A program made the position numbers and the translations under genes. Source: Actinomycetes bacterium (GTDB taxonomy: Bacteria; Actinomycetota; Actinomycetes; Actinomycetales; Microbacteriaceae). Taken from it: a stretch of 5,034 nucleotides of DNA. This document shows positions 1 to 4,741 of the stretch, one piece after another (position 1 is the first letter of the stretch; every line of letters begins with the position of its first letter). The notes below the pieces were generated by a model. That model did not search any database. It saw only the letters and a list, made by a program, of their open reading frames with translations, and had not been told where the DNA came from. The stretch lies in NCBI GenBank assembly GCA_023421635.1, contig JAEZSU010000078.1:1-5034 (forward strand), in the 5' to 3' direction.

Positions 1-1789
1 GCGTCATCCCCGGCCCGGTGTCGCTCACCGTGAGCGCGATCCGCCCGTCATGGACGTCGCTGCGGATGCGCACCGTGCCGCCGGGCGGGGTGAACTTCAC
101 CGCGTTGGAGACGAGGTTGCCGAGCGCGCGGGTGGCGTCGTCGGTGACGCAGTGGACCGCGGCATCCGCGTCGACGTCGAGCTCGAGCCGGATGCGGCGG
201 GCGTCCGCCATCGGACGGTGGATGTCGACGACCTCGCCCGCGAGGTCGCGCAGGTTCAGCACGGGCGTCTGCGACACGGCGACCCCGGATCGGCCCAGCG
301 TGAGCAGGTCCTCGACGAGGGTGGTGAGGCGCGCGGCGTTGCGCACGATGATCCGCACCCATGCCTGCTCGCTCGGGGTGAGCGTCTGCGACTCCGCGAG
401 CAGCTCCGCGTACCCGGCGATGCTCGTGACCGGTGTGCGCAGCTCGTGACTCGTGGTGGCGACGAAGTCGTCCCGCTGCCGTTCCAGGTCGACGAGGGTG
501 GACCTGGCCGCCGCGCGCTCCACCTCGGCGTCGTGCCGGGCCTGCGCCATCCGGATGGTCGCGCCCACGTCGACGAGCTGGGCGGAGAACCGGGTCGGGT
601 CGCCCGGGATGCGGCCTGCCACCAGGCTGATGGTGGTACCCGAGGCCCGGTCCTCGTGCATCGTCTCGACGCCCTCCGCGATGGAGACCATGGCGTGCCG
701 CGCCAGCGGACCCGACCAGGCGCCGTCAGGGCGCAGCTCCGCGTCGATGGCGGTGACCGCGGCACGGTTCGCCCACAGCACGGTGAGCGCCCCGGCGTTC
801 TCCTCGGCGATGATGAGGCCGACGCGGGAGGCGACGAAGCCGCCGGTGATGAGCTGCGACACGCTGAGGGCCGTCCGCGCCGCCTGGCGTGCCTCGTACC
901 GGGCGGCGATGAGCATGATCGTGATGACCGACAGCACGATCATGTAGAGCTCGACGACCAGCGCGAGCGACCACATCGGCAGGCCGCCGGATGCGAACGG
1001 ACCCCCGCCCATGAGCGTGCACACGAGCACCGTCACCGAGGTGAGGAGCGATTGCGCGAGTGCGAACCGCACCGGGAAGCGGAACGCCGCCCAGACCGTG
1101 AACGCGAAGGGCAGGAACGACAGCGGCAGGGACATCCCGGGCACGAACACGAACGCCAGGGTGAAGGCGAGCACGCCCGTCTGCAGCACCATCTCGGGCG
1201 TGGACGCCTCGCCCGCGAACCGCGGCGGCAGGACGGCGAACGCACCGATGAGGAGTGTGGCCGCCATGTGCGACGCCGTCACGTGCAGCACCGTGTCGAG
1301 GTAGCCGAACCCGAGGGGCGTGCCGGTGGTGGCGGTCACGAGGGTCGCAGCGAAGACCCCCGCGAACGCGGCGCCGAGTCCCGTGGCGGTGATGAAGCGC
1401 AGCGCGTCGCGGGCCGTCCGCATCCGGAAGAACCGGCTGTTGCGGTGGAGCATCACCGATACCAGCAGCGCCTCCGCCGTGTTCGCGAGACCGAGGGTGA
1501 CCGTCATCAGGATGTCCCGGCCCGCGATCGTGTTGCCGACGATCATCGCCACGAGCACGACCGCGAGCGCGGCCCACCGCCGATCCAGTCCTGCGCGCAG
1601 CACCAGCCAGACCGCGGCGCCCACAGCCGGCCACCAGGCCGCGAGGTCGGCGTCGGCGGGCTTCAGCCGGAACCCGCCGATGGCGAGTGCGATGATGAGC
1701 GCCGCGGCGACGATCCACGCCCACAGCGGAAGCGGGCGTGGGGCGGGATCGGCGACGTCAAGCCGTTCGGGTCGGAAAGCGCGCTCCAT
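1..1789 (-). CDS. MASE1-like membrane sensor histidine kinase (C-terminus off the left edge)
   Basis: This is a membrane sensor kinase that should autophosphorylate on His and pass phosphate to a response regulator. The 596 residues in the window are open without a stop. Residues 22-295 hold about 8-10 hydrophobic segments, with a MASE1-like signature near 50-115 (AAWWPAVGAAVWLVL, then RRW and ANTAEALL). Residues 310-410 look like a degenerate PAS domain (VGLIIAEE, LWANRAA, FSAQLVDV). A short coiled linker leads to HisKA with the H-box ATTSHELRTPV and phospho-acceptor His448. The ATPase N-box is NLVSNAVKFTPPGG (Asn562) and the G1 box SDTGPGM (Asp590), where the window ends. The rest of the ATPase domain, and any C-terminal receiver, is outside. 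The ATG at 1787-1789 is the first Met after an in-frame stop near 1857; no Shine-Dalgarno site is visible, so translation may be leaderless. An in-frame GTG near 1817 is an alternative start. The receiver gene at 1895 is divergent and is the obvious candidate partner. The signal sensed is unknown. Confidence 0.93.
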   Translation of the reverse strand, partial: MERAFRPERLDVADPAPRPLPLWAWIVAAALIIALAIGGFRLKPADADLAAWWPAVGAAVWLVLRAGLDRRWAALAVVLVAMIVGNTIAGRDILMTVTLGLANTAEALLVSVMLHRNSRFFRMRTARDALRFITATGLGAAFAGVFAATLVTATTGTPLGFGYLDTVLHVTASHMAATLLIGAFAVLPPRFAGEASTPEMVLQTGVLAFTLAFVFVPGMSLPLSFLPFAFTVWAAFRFPVRFALAQSLLTSVTVLVCTLMGGGPFASGGLPMWSLALVVELYMIVLSVITIMLIAARYEARQAARTALSVSQLITGGFVASRVGLIIAEENAGALTVLWANRAAVTAIDAELRPDGAWSGPLARHAMVSIAEGVETMHEDRASGTTISLVAGRIPGDPTRFSAQLVDVGATIRMAQARHDAEVERAAARSTLVDLERQRDDFVATTSHELRTPVTSIAGYAELLAESQTLTPSEQAWVRIIVRNAARLTTLVEDLLTLGRSGVAVSQTPVLNLRDLAGEVVDIHRPMADARRIRLELDVDADAAVHCVTDDATRALGNLVSNAVKFTPPGGTVRIRSDVHDGRIALTVSDTGPGMT

Positions 1790-1803
1790 ATACGCACCGT
1801 ATA
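1789..1803. repeat. Inverted repeat TATAC-N5-GTATA at the kinase start
   Basis: TATAC (1789-1793) and GTATA (1799-1803) are perfect inverted repeats with a 5 bp spacer, in the gap between the divergent kinase and receiver genes. The repeat touches the kinase start codon. It could be an operator, or simply reflect a TATACG -10 element. The sequence is direct observation; the role is inference. Confidence 0.35.
1798..1803 (-). promoter_or_regulatory. Candidate -10 element of the histidine kinase gene
   Basis: On the minus strand TATACG lies 8 nt before the kinase ATG. A start site about 7 nt downstream would fall at or next to the ATG, giving a leaderless or nearly leaderless mRNA, which fits the missing Shine-Dalgarno site. 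No convincing -35 is visible at 16-18 bp. Confidence 0.35.
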
Positions 1804-1885
1804 CCGGCGATTCCACCGTGCCCGACGGCGGCGCGAAGATGCGCGCGGACGCCGCTCAGAGTACGTTCGGCATACGACATATCTT

Positions 1886-1891
1886 GGAGGG
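1886..1891 (+). promoter_or_regulatory. Ribosome binding site of the receiver-domain gene
   Basis: GGAGGG lies just upstream of the GTG at 1895, with 4 nt between GGAGG and the start codon. This decides the GTG start over the long open frame that continues upstream, which is only antisense to the kinase gene. Confidence 0.8.
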
Positions 1892-1894
1892 CCG

Positions 1895-2254
1895 GTGGCA
1901 CACATTCTCGTCGTGGAGGACGACGCGGACGTTGCGGGACTGATCCGGTTGCGCCTGTCCTCGTCCGGTCACGAGGTCGCGATCGCCCCGGACGGGGAGG
2001 CAGGGGTCGCCGCCGCACGCGCGGAGGTGCCCGACCTGGTGATCCTGGACTGGATGATGCCGCGCAAGAACGGCATCGAGGTGTGCACCGAGCTGCGCTC
2101 CGACGACCGGTTCCTCGGCACGAAGATCATGATGCTGACCGCCCGTGCCAAGGACACCGATCGCGAGCGGGCGTTCTCCGCCGGCGTCGACGACTACGTC
2201 ACCAAGCCGTTCTCGGCCCGCGAGCTGCTCTCCCGGGTCGAGCAGCTCGTCTGA
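1895..2254 (+). CDS. Single-domain response regulator (CheY-like receiver)
   Basis: This 119-residue protein is a complete phospho-acceptor receiver domain with no DNA-binding or enzymatic output domain. The visible active-site set is complete: acidic residues Glu8/Asp9/Asp10 (LVVEDD), phospho-acceptor Asp52 (LVILDWMMPRKNG), Thr82 (MLTARAK) and Lys104 (VTKPF). The FSAGVDDYVTKPFSARELLSRV segment resembles the OmpR/PhoP-type receiver end, and the frame stops right after the last helix, so the protein may be a reduced OmpR-like regulator or an intermediate in a phosphorelay. The start is GTG with a good GGAGG site. It is divergent from the membrane histidine kinase, the likely phosphate donor. 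It must act by protein contact or by passing phosphate on, not by direct DNA binding. It converges with the TerC-family gene, 12 bp away. Confidence 0.93.
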   Translation: MAHILVVEDDADVAGLIRLRLSSSGHEVAIAPDGEAGVAAARAEVPDLVILDWMMPRKNGIEVCTELRSDDRFLGTKIMMLTARAKDTDRERAFSAGVDDYVTKPFSARELLSRVEQLV

Positions 2255-2266
2255 GCCGGCGCAGCG

Positions 2267-3259
2267 TCAGTCGGCGTCGGCCGCGGCCTTCGCCTCGCGG
2301 CGGCGGGTGACGACCAGGCTCGCGATCGTCGCGACGGCGACGGTCGCGGCGATGAAGGTGAGCGAGAACCAGATCGGGATCTCGGGCGCCCATTCGACGC
2401 CCTCGCCGCCGTTGATGAACGGCACCTCGTTCACGTGCAGGGCGTGGAGCACGAGCTTGACGCCGATGAACGCGAGGATCACCGCGAGTCCCTGCGCGAG
2501 GTAGATGAGGCGCTGCAGGAGCCCGCCGACGAGGAAGTACAGCTGACGCAGGCCCATGAGCGCGAACGCGTTCGCAGTGAAGACGAGGTACGCCTCGTTC
2601 GTGAGGCCGTAGATCGCGGGGATCGAGTCGAGCGCGAACACCAGGTCGATGAACCCGATCGCGATGATCGTCAGCAGCATCGGGGTGACGAGCCGCCGCC
2701 CGTTCGAGACGGTCGTGAGCCGGTCCCCGTCGTAGGAGTCCGTGACGGGGAGGATGCGGCGGGCGATACGGACGAACAGGTTCTTCGTGGGATCGGGCTC
2801 GTGGCCGTGACTGGCGACCTGCCGCCAGGCGAGGAGGAGCAGCAGCGCGCCGAACACGTAGAAGACCCAGGAGAAGTTCTCGATGAGGGCCGCGCCCACG
2901 GCGATGAAGATGCCGCGCATGACCAGGGCGATGACGATGCCGATCATCAGCACCTTCTGCTGGTAGGCGCGGGGCACGGCGAAGCCGGTCATCACGATGA
3001 GGAAGACGAAGAGGTTGTCGATCGACAGTGCCTTCTCGGTGAGGTAGCCGGCGAAGTACTCGCCGCCGTAGGTCCAGCCGGACACGACGCCGACGCCGAT
3101 GCCGAAGATCACGGCGAGGCCGATGTAGAACAGCGACCACCGCGCGGATTCCCGCACCGTGGGCTCGTGCGGTGTCCGCACGTGCGCGAAGAACTCGTAG
3201 ACGAAGAACGCGATTGTCACGAGGATCGTGATGATCCAGACGAGGGGGGTGATGTGCAC
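2267..3259 (-). CDS. TerC-family integral membrane protein, probable Mn2+ exporter (Alx/MeeF-like)
   Basis: This 330-residue polytopic membrane protein has TerC family hallmarks: TEKALSIDNLFVF (residues 74-86), DLVFALDSIPA (205-215), ANAFALMGLRQLYFL (229-243) and AQGLAVILAFIGVKLVL (255-271). The conserved Asp residues in two membrane segments (Asp81, Asp205, Asp211) are the expected metal-handling residues of the family. About nine hydrophobic segments are visible, with a cytosolic-looking charged loop near 150-188 and an Ala/Asp-rich tail. TerC proteins such as E. coli Alx and Bacillus MeeF/MeeY are linked to Mn2+ efflux and metal loading of secreted enzymes; the older tellurite-resistance name is misleading. 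I chose GTG at 3257-3259 because AAGGAG lies 5 nt upstream. An in-frame ATG at 3304 lies inside the riboswitch aptamer and is rejected. Expression is probably controlled by the Mn2+ riboswitch directly upstream. Confidence 0.93.
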   Translation of the reverse strand: MHITPLVWIITILVTIAFFVYEFFAHVRTPHEPTVRESARWSLFYIGLAVIFGIGVGVVSGWTYGGEYFAGYLTEKALSIDNLFVFLIVMTGFAVPRAYQQKVLMIGIVIALVMRGIFIAVGAALIENFSWVFYVFGALLLLLAWRQVASHGHEPDPTKNLFVRIARRILPVTDSYDGDRLTTVSNGRRLVTPMLLTIIAIGFIDLVFALDSIPAIYGLTNEAYLVFTANAFALMGLRQLYFLVGGLLQRLIYLAQGLAVILAFIGVKLVLHALHVNEVPFINGGEGVEWAPEIPIWFSLTFIAATVAVATIASLVVTRRREAKAAADAD

Positions 3260-3264
3260 AGCGG

Positions 3265-3270
3265 CTCCTT
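3265..3270 (-). promoter_or_regulatory. Ribosome binding site of the TerC-family gene
   Basis: On the minus strand AAGGAG lies 5 nt before GTG 3259. It overlaps CCCAAGG (3267-3273), which can pair with the 3' strand of riboswitch helix P1, so its accessibility is probably regulated. Confidence 0.85.
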
Positions 3271-3294
3271 GGGGCGTCGACAAGCGTCCCAAGG
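3267..3294 (-). promoter_or_regulatory. Anti-Shine-Dalgarno helix (riboswitch expression platform)
   Basis: On the minus strand CCTTGGG (3288-3294) is perfectly complementary over 7 bp to CCCAAGG (3267-3273), which contains part of the AAGGAG ribosome binding site. Five bases of the first strand (3290-3294) are also the 3' side of aptamer helix P1, so the two pairings exclude each other. Inference: without Mn2+ the binding site is hidden; with Mn2+, P1 forms and translation is switched on. There is no U-tract, so control of translation fits better than termination. Confidence 0.65.
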
Positions 3295-3383
3295 TCTCTT
3301 CCACCCGCTGATGCGGGCCGGCCGGCCGGGAGGCGATGACGCATCCGTACTGACGACGCAGCCGCGAGGGAATACTCCCCTTG
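3290..3383 (-). ncRNA. yybP-ykoY manganese riboswitch aptamer
   Basis: The leader of the TerC-family gene matches the yybP-ykoY pattern. P1 pairs CAAGG (3379-3383) with CCTTG (3290-3294). The 5' loop sequence GGAGTA (3373-3378) is followed by a second helix, TTCCCTCGC (3364-3372) with GCGGGTGGAA (3299-3308, one bulged U). The 3' loop side is GAGA (3295-3298). The second conserved loop, CGTCAGTACG, lies near 3346-3357, and a variable arm is closed by GATGCG (3340-3345) with CGCATC (3310-3315). That arm contains three GGCC units (3316-3327). This class binds Mn2+ and commonly precedes terC/alx and mntP genes. I recognised it by eye; a covariance-model search would be decisive. Confidence 0.85.
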
Positions 3384-3392
3384 CTTCGGACA

Positions 3393-3398
3393 AGCGTA
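3393..3398 (-). promoter_or_regulatory. Weak candidate -10 for the riboswitch transcript
   Basis: On the minus strand TACGCT (TAnnnT type) sits about 10 nt before helix P1, placing a start site near 3386. No recognisable -35 is present, and the upstream stretch forms a hairpin, so this is only tentative. Confidence 0.2.
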
Positions 3399-3420
3399 CG
3401 GCATCCGCTCAGGGATGCCG
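3399..3420 (-). terminator. Hairpin downstream of the 67-residue protein gene
   Basis: CGGCATCC (3399-3406) and GGATGCCG (3413-3420) form a perfect 8 bp stem with a 6 nt loop, beginning 11 nt after the stop codon of the small minus-strand gene and ahead of the riboswitch. It would separate the DUF7882-like operon from the riboswitch-terC unit. No U-tract follows, which is common for candidate terminators in high-GC actinobacteria, so termination is not assured. Confidence 0.5.
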
Positions 3421-3431
3421 GTCGCGATGGA

Positions 3432-3635
3432 TCAGTTCATGTGGTCGAGGACCGCGCGCTGGGCCTGCTCGAACGTGTCGAACGTGCCGATCTGCGCGGC
3501 CTGCCCGTCGCGGGCGAGGTAGCGGCGGCGCGAGGTGCGGTCGACCGACCCCAGGAACAGCCCGTCGGCTGATGCGACGTAGAACCCTCGGTCGACCTGC
3601 GCCCAGGTGGGGACGACGGATGCGGTGGTGCTCAT
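3432..3635 (-). CDS. 67-residue hypothetical protein
   Basis: I do not recognise this family by name. The protein is small, soluble-looking and has no signal peptide or membrane segment. The central part (WAQVDRGFYVASADGLFLGSV, then a basic RTSRRR turn and IGTFDTFEQAQRAVLDHM) suggests several short strands followed by a C-terminal helix. The pattern of an aromatic residue near a Gly turn, then a hydrophobic helix, resembles small domains encoded next to DUF7882 genes in Microbacteriaceae; that association is from memory. It starts 24 bp after the stop of the DUF7882-like gene on the same strand and is probably co-transcribed with it. No clear Shine-Dalgarno site precedes the ATG (only GAAAG about 9 nt upstream), and a 12 bp direct repeat straddles the start. 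A hairpin follows its stop codon. Confidence 0.75.
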   Translation of the reverse strand: MSTTASVVPTWAQVDRGFYVASADGLFLGSVDRTSRRRYLARDGQAAQIGTFDTFEQAQRAVLDHMN

Positions 3636-3646
3636 GCGGTGGTGCT
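3621..3646. repeat. 12 bp direct repeat across a start codon
   Basis: TGCGGTGGTGCT occurs at 3621-3632 and 3635-3646, separated by CA, giving a 14 bp period. The start codon of the 67-residue protein (3633-3635) is at the junction of the copies. It looks like a small tandem duplication. Confidence 0.8.
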
Positions 3647-3659
3647 TTCGAGGAGGCGG

Positions 3660-4004
3660 TCAGGCTGCGACGGGCTGGCGCGCGGCGCGGACTTTCGGGG
3701 CGGGGGCTGCGACCTGCTCGTGCTCCTGGAGGTTGAGCGAGAGGTTGCCCGCGACGTTGGCCGACTTCGCGAGAGTGTTCAGCAGCTCCGGGTCGAGCGT
3801 CTCGGGCTCGGGCGAACTGAACACGAAGCGGAGCGGGATGGACTGCTGCACCCAGATCGACTCCCGGCCCTGAGGCCCGGTCCAGCCGAGGGTGAACGCC
3901 TCCCCGCGGCGGAGCTTCGTCGCCATCACGACCTTCACGTGGGCGAGCAGACGGTCCGGAATCTCGATCGGCGCGGAGTTCGTGCCGTAGAACAACTTCC
4001 CCAT
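3660..4004 (-). CDS. DUF7882-like small protein (family often mislabelled ATP-dependent DNA ligase)
   Basis: This 114-residue protein begins MGKLFYGTNSAPIEIPDRLLAHVKVVMATKLRRGEAF, the characteristic opening of a short actinobacterial family that I recall as DUF7882. Its members are frequently labelled ATP-dependent DNA ligase in genome records. None of the ligase features is present: no KxDG nucleotidyl-transfer motif and no adenylation domain, and the length is far too short. The body appears mostly strand-rich (FTLGWTGPQGRESIWVQQSIPLRFVF), followed by a helix (DPELLNTLAKSANVAGNLSL) and a low-complexity Ala/Pro/Arg tail from about residue 99. The ATG at 4004 has a strong AAGGGA site 7 nt upstream. 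It leads a probable two-gene operon with the 67-residue protein and is divergent from a MarR regulator, which probably controls it. The molecular function is unknown. Confidence 0.85.
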   Translation of the reverse strand: MGKLFYGTNSAPIEIPDRLLAHVKVVMATKLRRGEAFTLGWTGPQGRESIWVQQSIPLRFVFSSPEPETLDPELLNTLAKSANVAGNLSLNLQEHEQVAAPAPKVRAARQPVAA

Positions 4005-4011
4005 TGCAGTT

Positions 4012-4017
4012 TCCCTT
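4012..4017 (-). promoter_or_regulatory. Ribosome binding site of the DUF7882-like gene
   Basis: On the minus strand AAGGGA (within the purine run AGGAAGGGAAA) lies 7 nt before the ATG at 4004. Confidence 0.75.
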
Positions 4018-4038
4018 CCTAGAGACTTCCGTCCTCAG

Positions 4039-4068
4039 AAACTACTCATTAAGCTAGCTTTATTGCAA
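4039..4068 (-). promoter_or_regulatory. Candidate promoter of the DUF7882-like operon
   Basis: On the minus strand TTGCAA (4063-4068) resembles a -35 and TAGTTT (4039-4044) a -10, with an 18 bp spacer. The AAGCTAGCTT palindrome lies inside that spacer, a natural place for a repressor to block this promoter. The region is much more AT-rich than its surroundings. Confidence 0.4.
4048..4063. promoter_or_regulatory. Candidate MarR operator palindrome
   Basis: A 16 bp palindrome with a perfect 10 bp core AAGCTAGCTT (4051-4060), one mismatched pair outside it and two more matching pairs. It sits in the gap between the MarR gene and the divergent DUF7882-like gene. MarR dimers typically bind 16-20 bp palindromes in such gaps and often repress both genes. 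That this MarR binds here is inference. Confidence 0.5.
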
Positions 4069-4071
4069 ACG

Positions 4072-4099
4072 GATAATCATGAGAGCCCCCTCATAAACT
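4072..4099 (+). promoter_or_regulatory. Candidate -10 elements of the MarR gene
   Basis: Two -10-like hexamers precede the MarR gene: GATAAT (4072-4077) and TAAACT (4094-4099). The first would start transcription near 4084 and places the palindrome over its -35 region. The second would give a leader of only about 7 nt. Between them lies a small inverted repeat, ATGAG (4079-4083) with CTCAT (4090-4094). I cannot choose between them. Confidence 0.35.
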
Positions 4100-4113
4100 A
4101 GGATTCAAGAGCG

Positions 4114-4725
4114 ATGTGGACTGAGATCGAGACGACGCCCTGGGATCACAGTGATCCCGTCGCCGCCCGCGGGCAGCGCGTGATGCACGCCCTGCGCAGA
4201 TTCGAGCTGGCGGAAGCCGCCATGCGCGAGCGCAGCGCACGCACCATGCAGGTCACCGAGACCGAACTGCTCGCGCTGCGCCACGTCATCCGGATGCAGC
4301 GGGACGGCGTGCCCGTGACGCCCACGGACGTCGCCCACTACCTGCACACGAAGTCCGCTGCGGTCACGATCATGGTCGACCACCTGGAGGGCGCAGGGCA
4401 CGTCGTGCGCAAACCGCACCCGCGGGATCGGCGCAGCCTGGTGCTCGAGGCCACTCCGGAGGCGCAGGAGCGCATCTCCGAGATCTTCGGCGCGATGTAC
4501 GACACCATGATGGGTGTCGCACGGAGCCTGGACGAGGCGGAGGCCGCCCGTACGGTGCGGTTCCTCGACGACCTGGCGGACGCGCTCGACGGCTTCGTCG
4601 CCGACGGACAGCCGCGTCCCCGGCTGCACACCGCGGAGGTGATCGGCGCGGAGCGCACGTCGGACGACGACGACGCCGCCGATGCCGACACCGACGCCGG
4701 CTCAGGACACGCGCTGGCCTCCTGA
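4114..4725 (+). CDS. MarR-family winged-helix transcriptional regulator
   Basis: This 203-residue regulator has a MarR-type fold. An N-terminal dimerisation helix (residues 18-45) leads to the winged helix-turn-helix at about 68-97 (VTPTDVAHYLHTKSAAVTIMVDHLEGAGHV). The wing carries the family signature KPHPRDRRSLVLEATPEA (100-117), with the Asp-Arg-Arg pattern that contacts DNA. A C-terminal helical region (118-163) completes the dimer interface. The protein is longer than typical MarR proteins (about 140-160 residues) because of a tail that includes an Asp-rich stretch (SDDDDAADADTDAG, 183-196), probably disordered. The ATG at 4114 has only a weak purine stretch upstream. It is divergent from the DUF7882-like operon across an AT-rich gap with a palindrome, so it probably controls itself and that operon. 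The ligand cannot be told from sequence; no cysteine is present, which argues against a thiol redox switch of the OhrR type. Confidence 0.92.
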   Translation: MWTEIETTPWDHSDPVAARGQRVMHALRRFELAEAAMRERSARTMQVTETELLALRHVIRMQRDGVPVTPTDVAHYLHTKSAAVTIMVDHLEGAGHVVRKPHPRDRRSLVLEATPEAQERISEIFGAMYDTMMGVARSLDEAEAARTVRFLDDLADALDGFVADGQPRPRLHTAEVIGAERTSDDDDAADADTDAGSGHALAS

Positions 4726-4741
4726 GCCGACGGCTGCTCAG
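4722..4741. terminator. Possible bidirectional terminator hairpin between convergent genes
   Basis: CTGAGC (4722-4727) and GCTCAG (4736-4741) are perfect 6 bp inverted repeats around an 8 nt loop. The left arm contains the MarR stop codon and the right arm the stop of the convergent coiled-coil gene. The gap between the genes is only 12 bp. No T-tracts follow on either side, so a terminator role is tentative. Confidence 0.35.

Noticed and set aside
726..1724. 332-residue minus-strand open frame
   Set aside because: It overlaps the kinase in another frame and is low-complexity Arg/Gly/Ala/His-rich; the kinase frame carries the recognisable membrane, HisKA and ATPase motifs.
50..1894. Long plus-strand open frame running into the receiver gene, suggesting a 734-residue protein
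   Set aside because: The upstream part is antisense to the histidine kinase and has an Arg/Gly/Asp/His-rich, domain-free composition typical of GC-rich shadow frames. Only the receiver from GTG 1895, with a good ribosome site, is real.
2251..2270. Possible terminator between the receiver and TerC-family genes (CTGA...TCAG)
   Set aside because: Only a 4 bp stem with mismatches inside; too weak to call.
3260..3304. Upstream ATG start at 3304 for the TerC-family protein
   Set aside because: The extra 15 codons lie within the riboswitch aptamer and expression platform, whereas GTG 3259 has AAGGAG at ideal spacing and begins at the first membrane segment.
3316..3327. Three tandem GGCC units as a separate repeat element
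   Set aside because: They fall in the variable arm of the riboswitch and are too short and GC-typical to mean more than local stem sequence.
2435..3736. 433-residue plus-strand open frame
   Set aside because: It is antisense to the TerC-family gene and the riboswitch, strongly Asp/Glu/Arg/His-rich, with no domain features.
4105..4629. Minus-strand open frame opposite the MarR gene
   Set aside because: The plus strand encodes a clear MarR fold; the reverse frame has no recognisable features.
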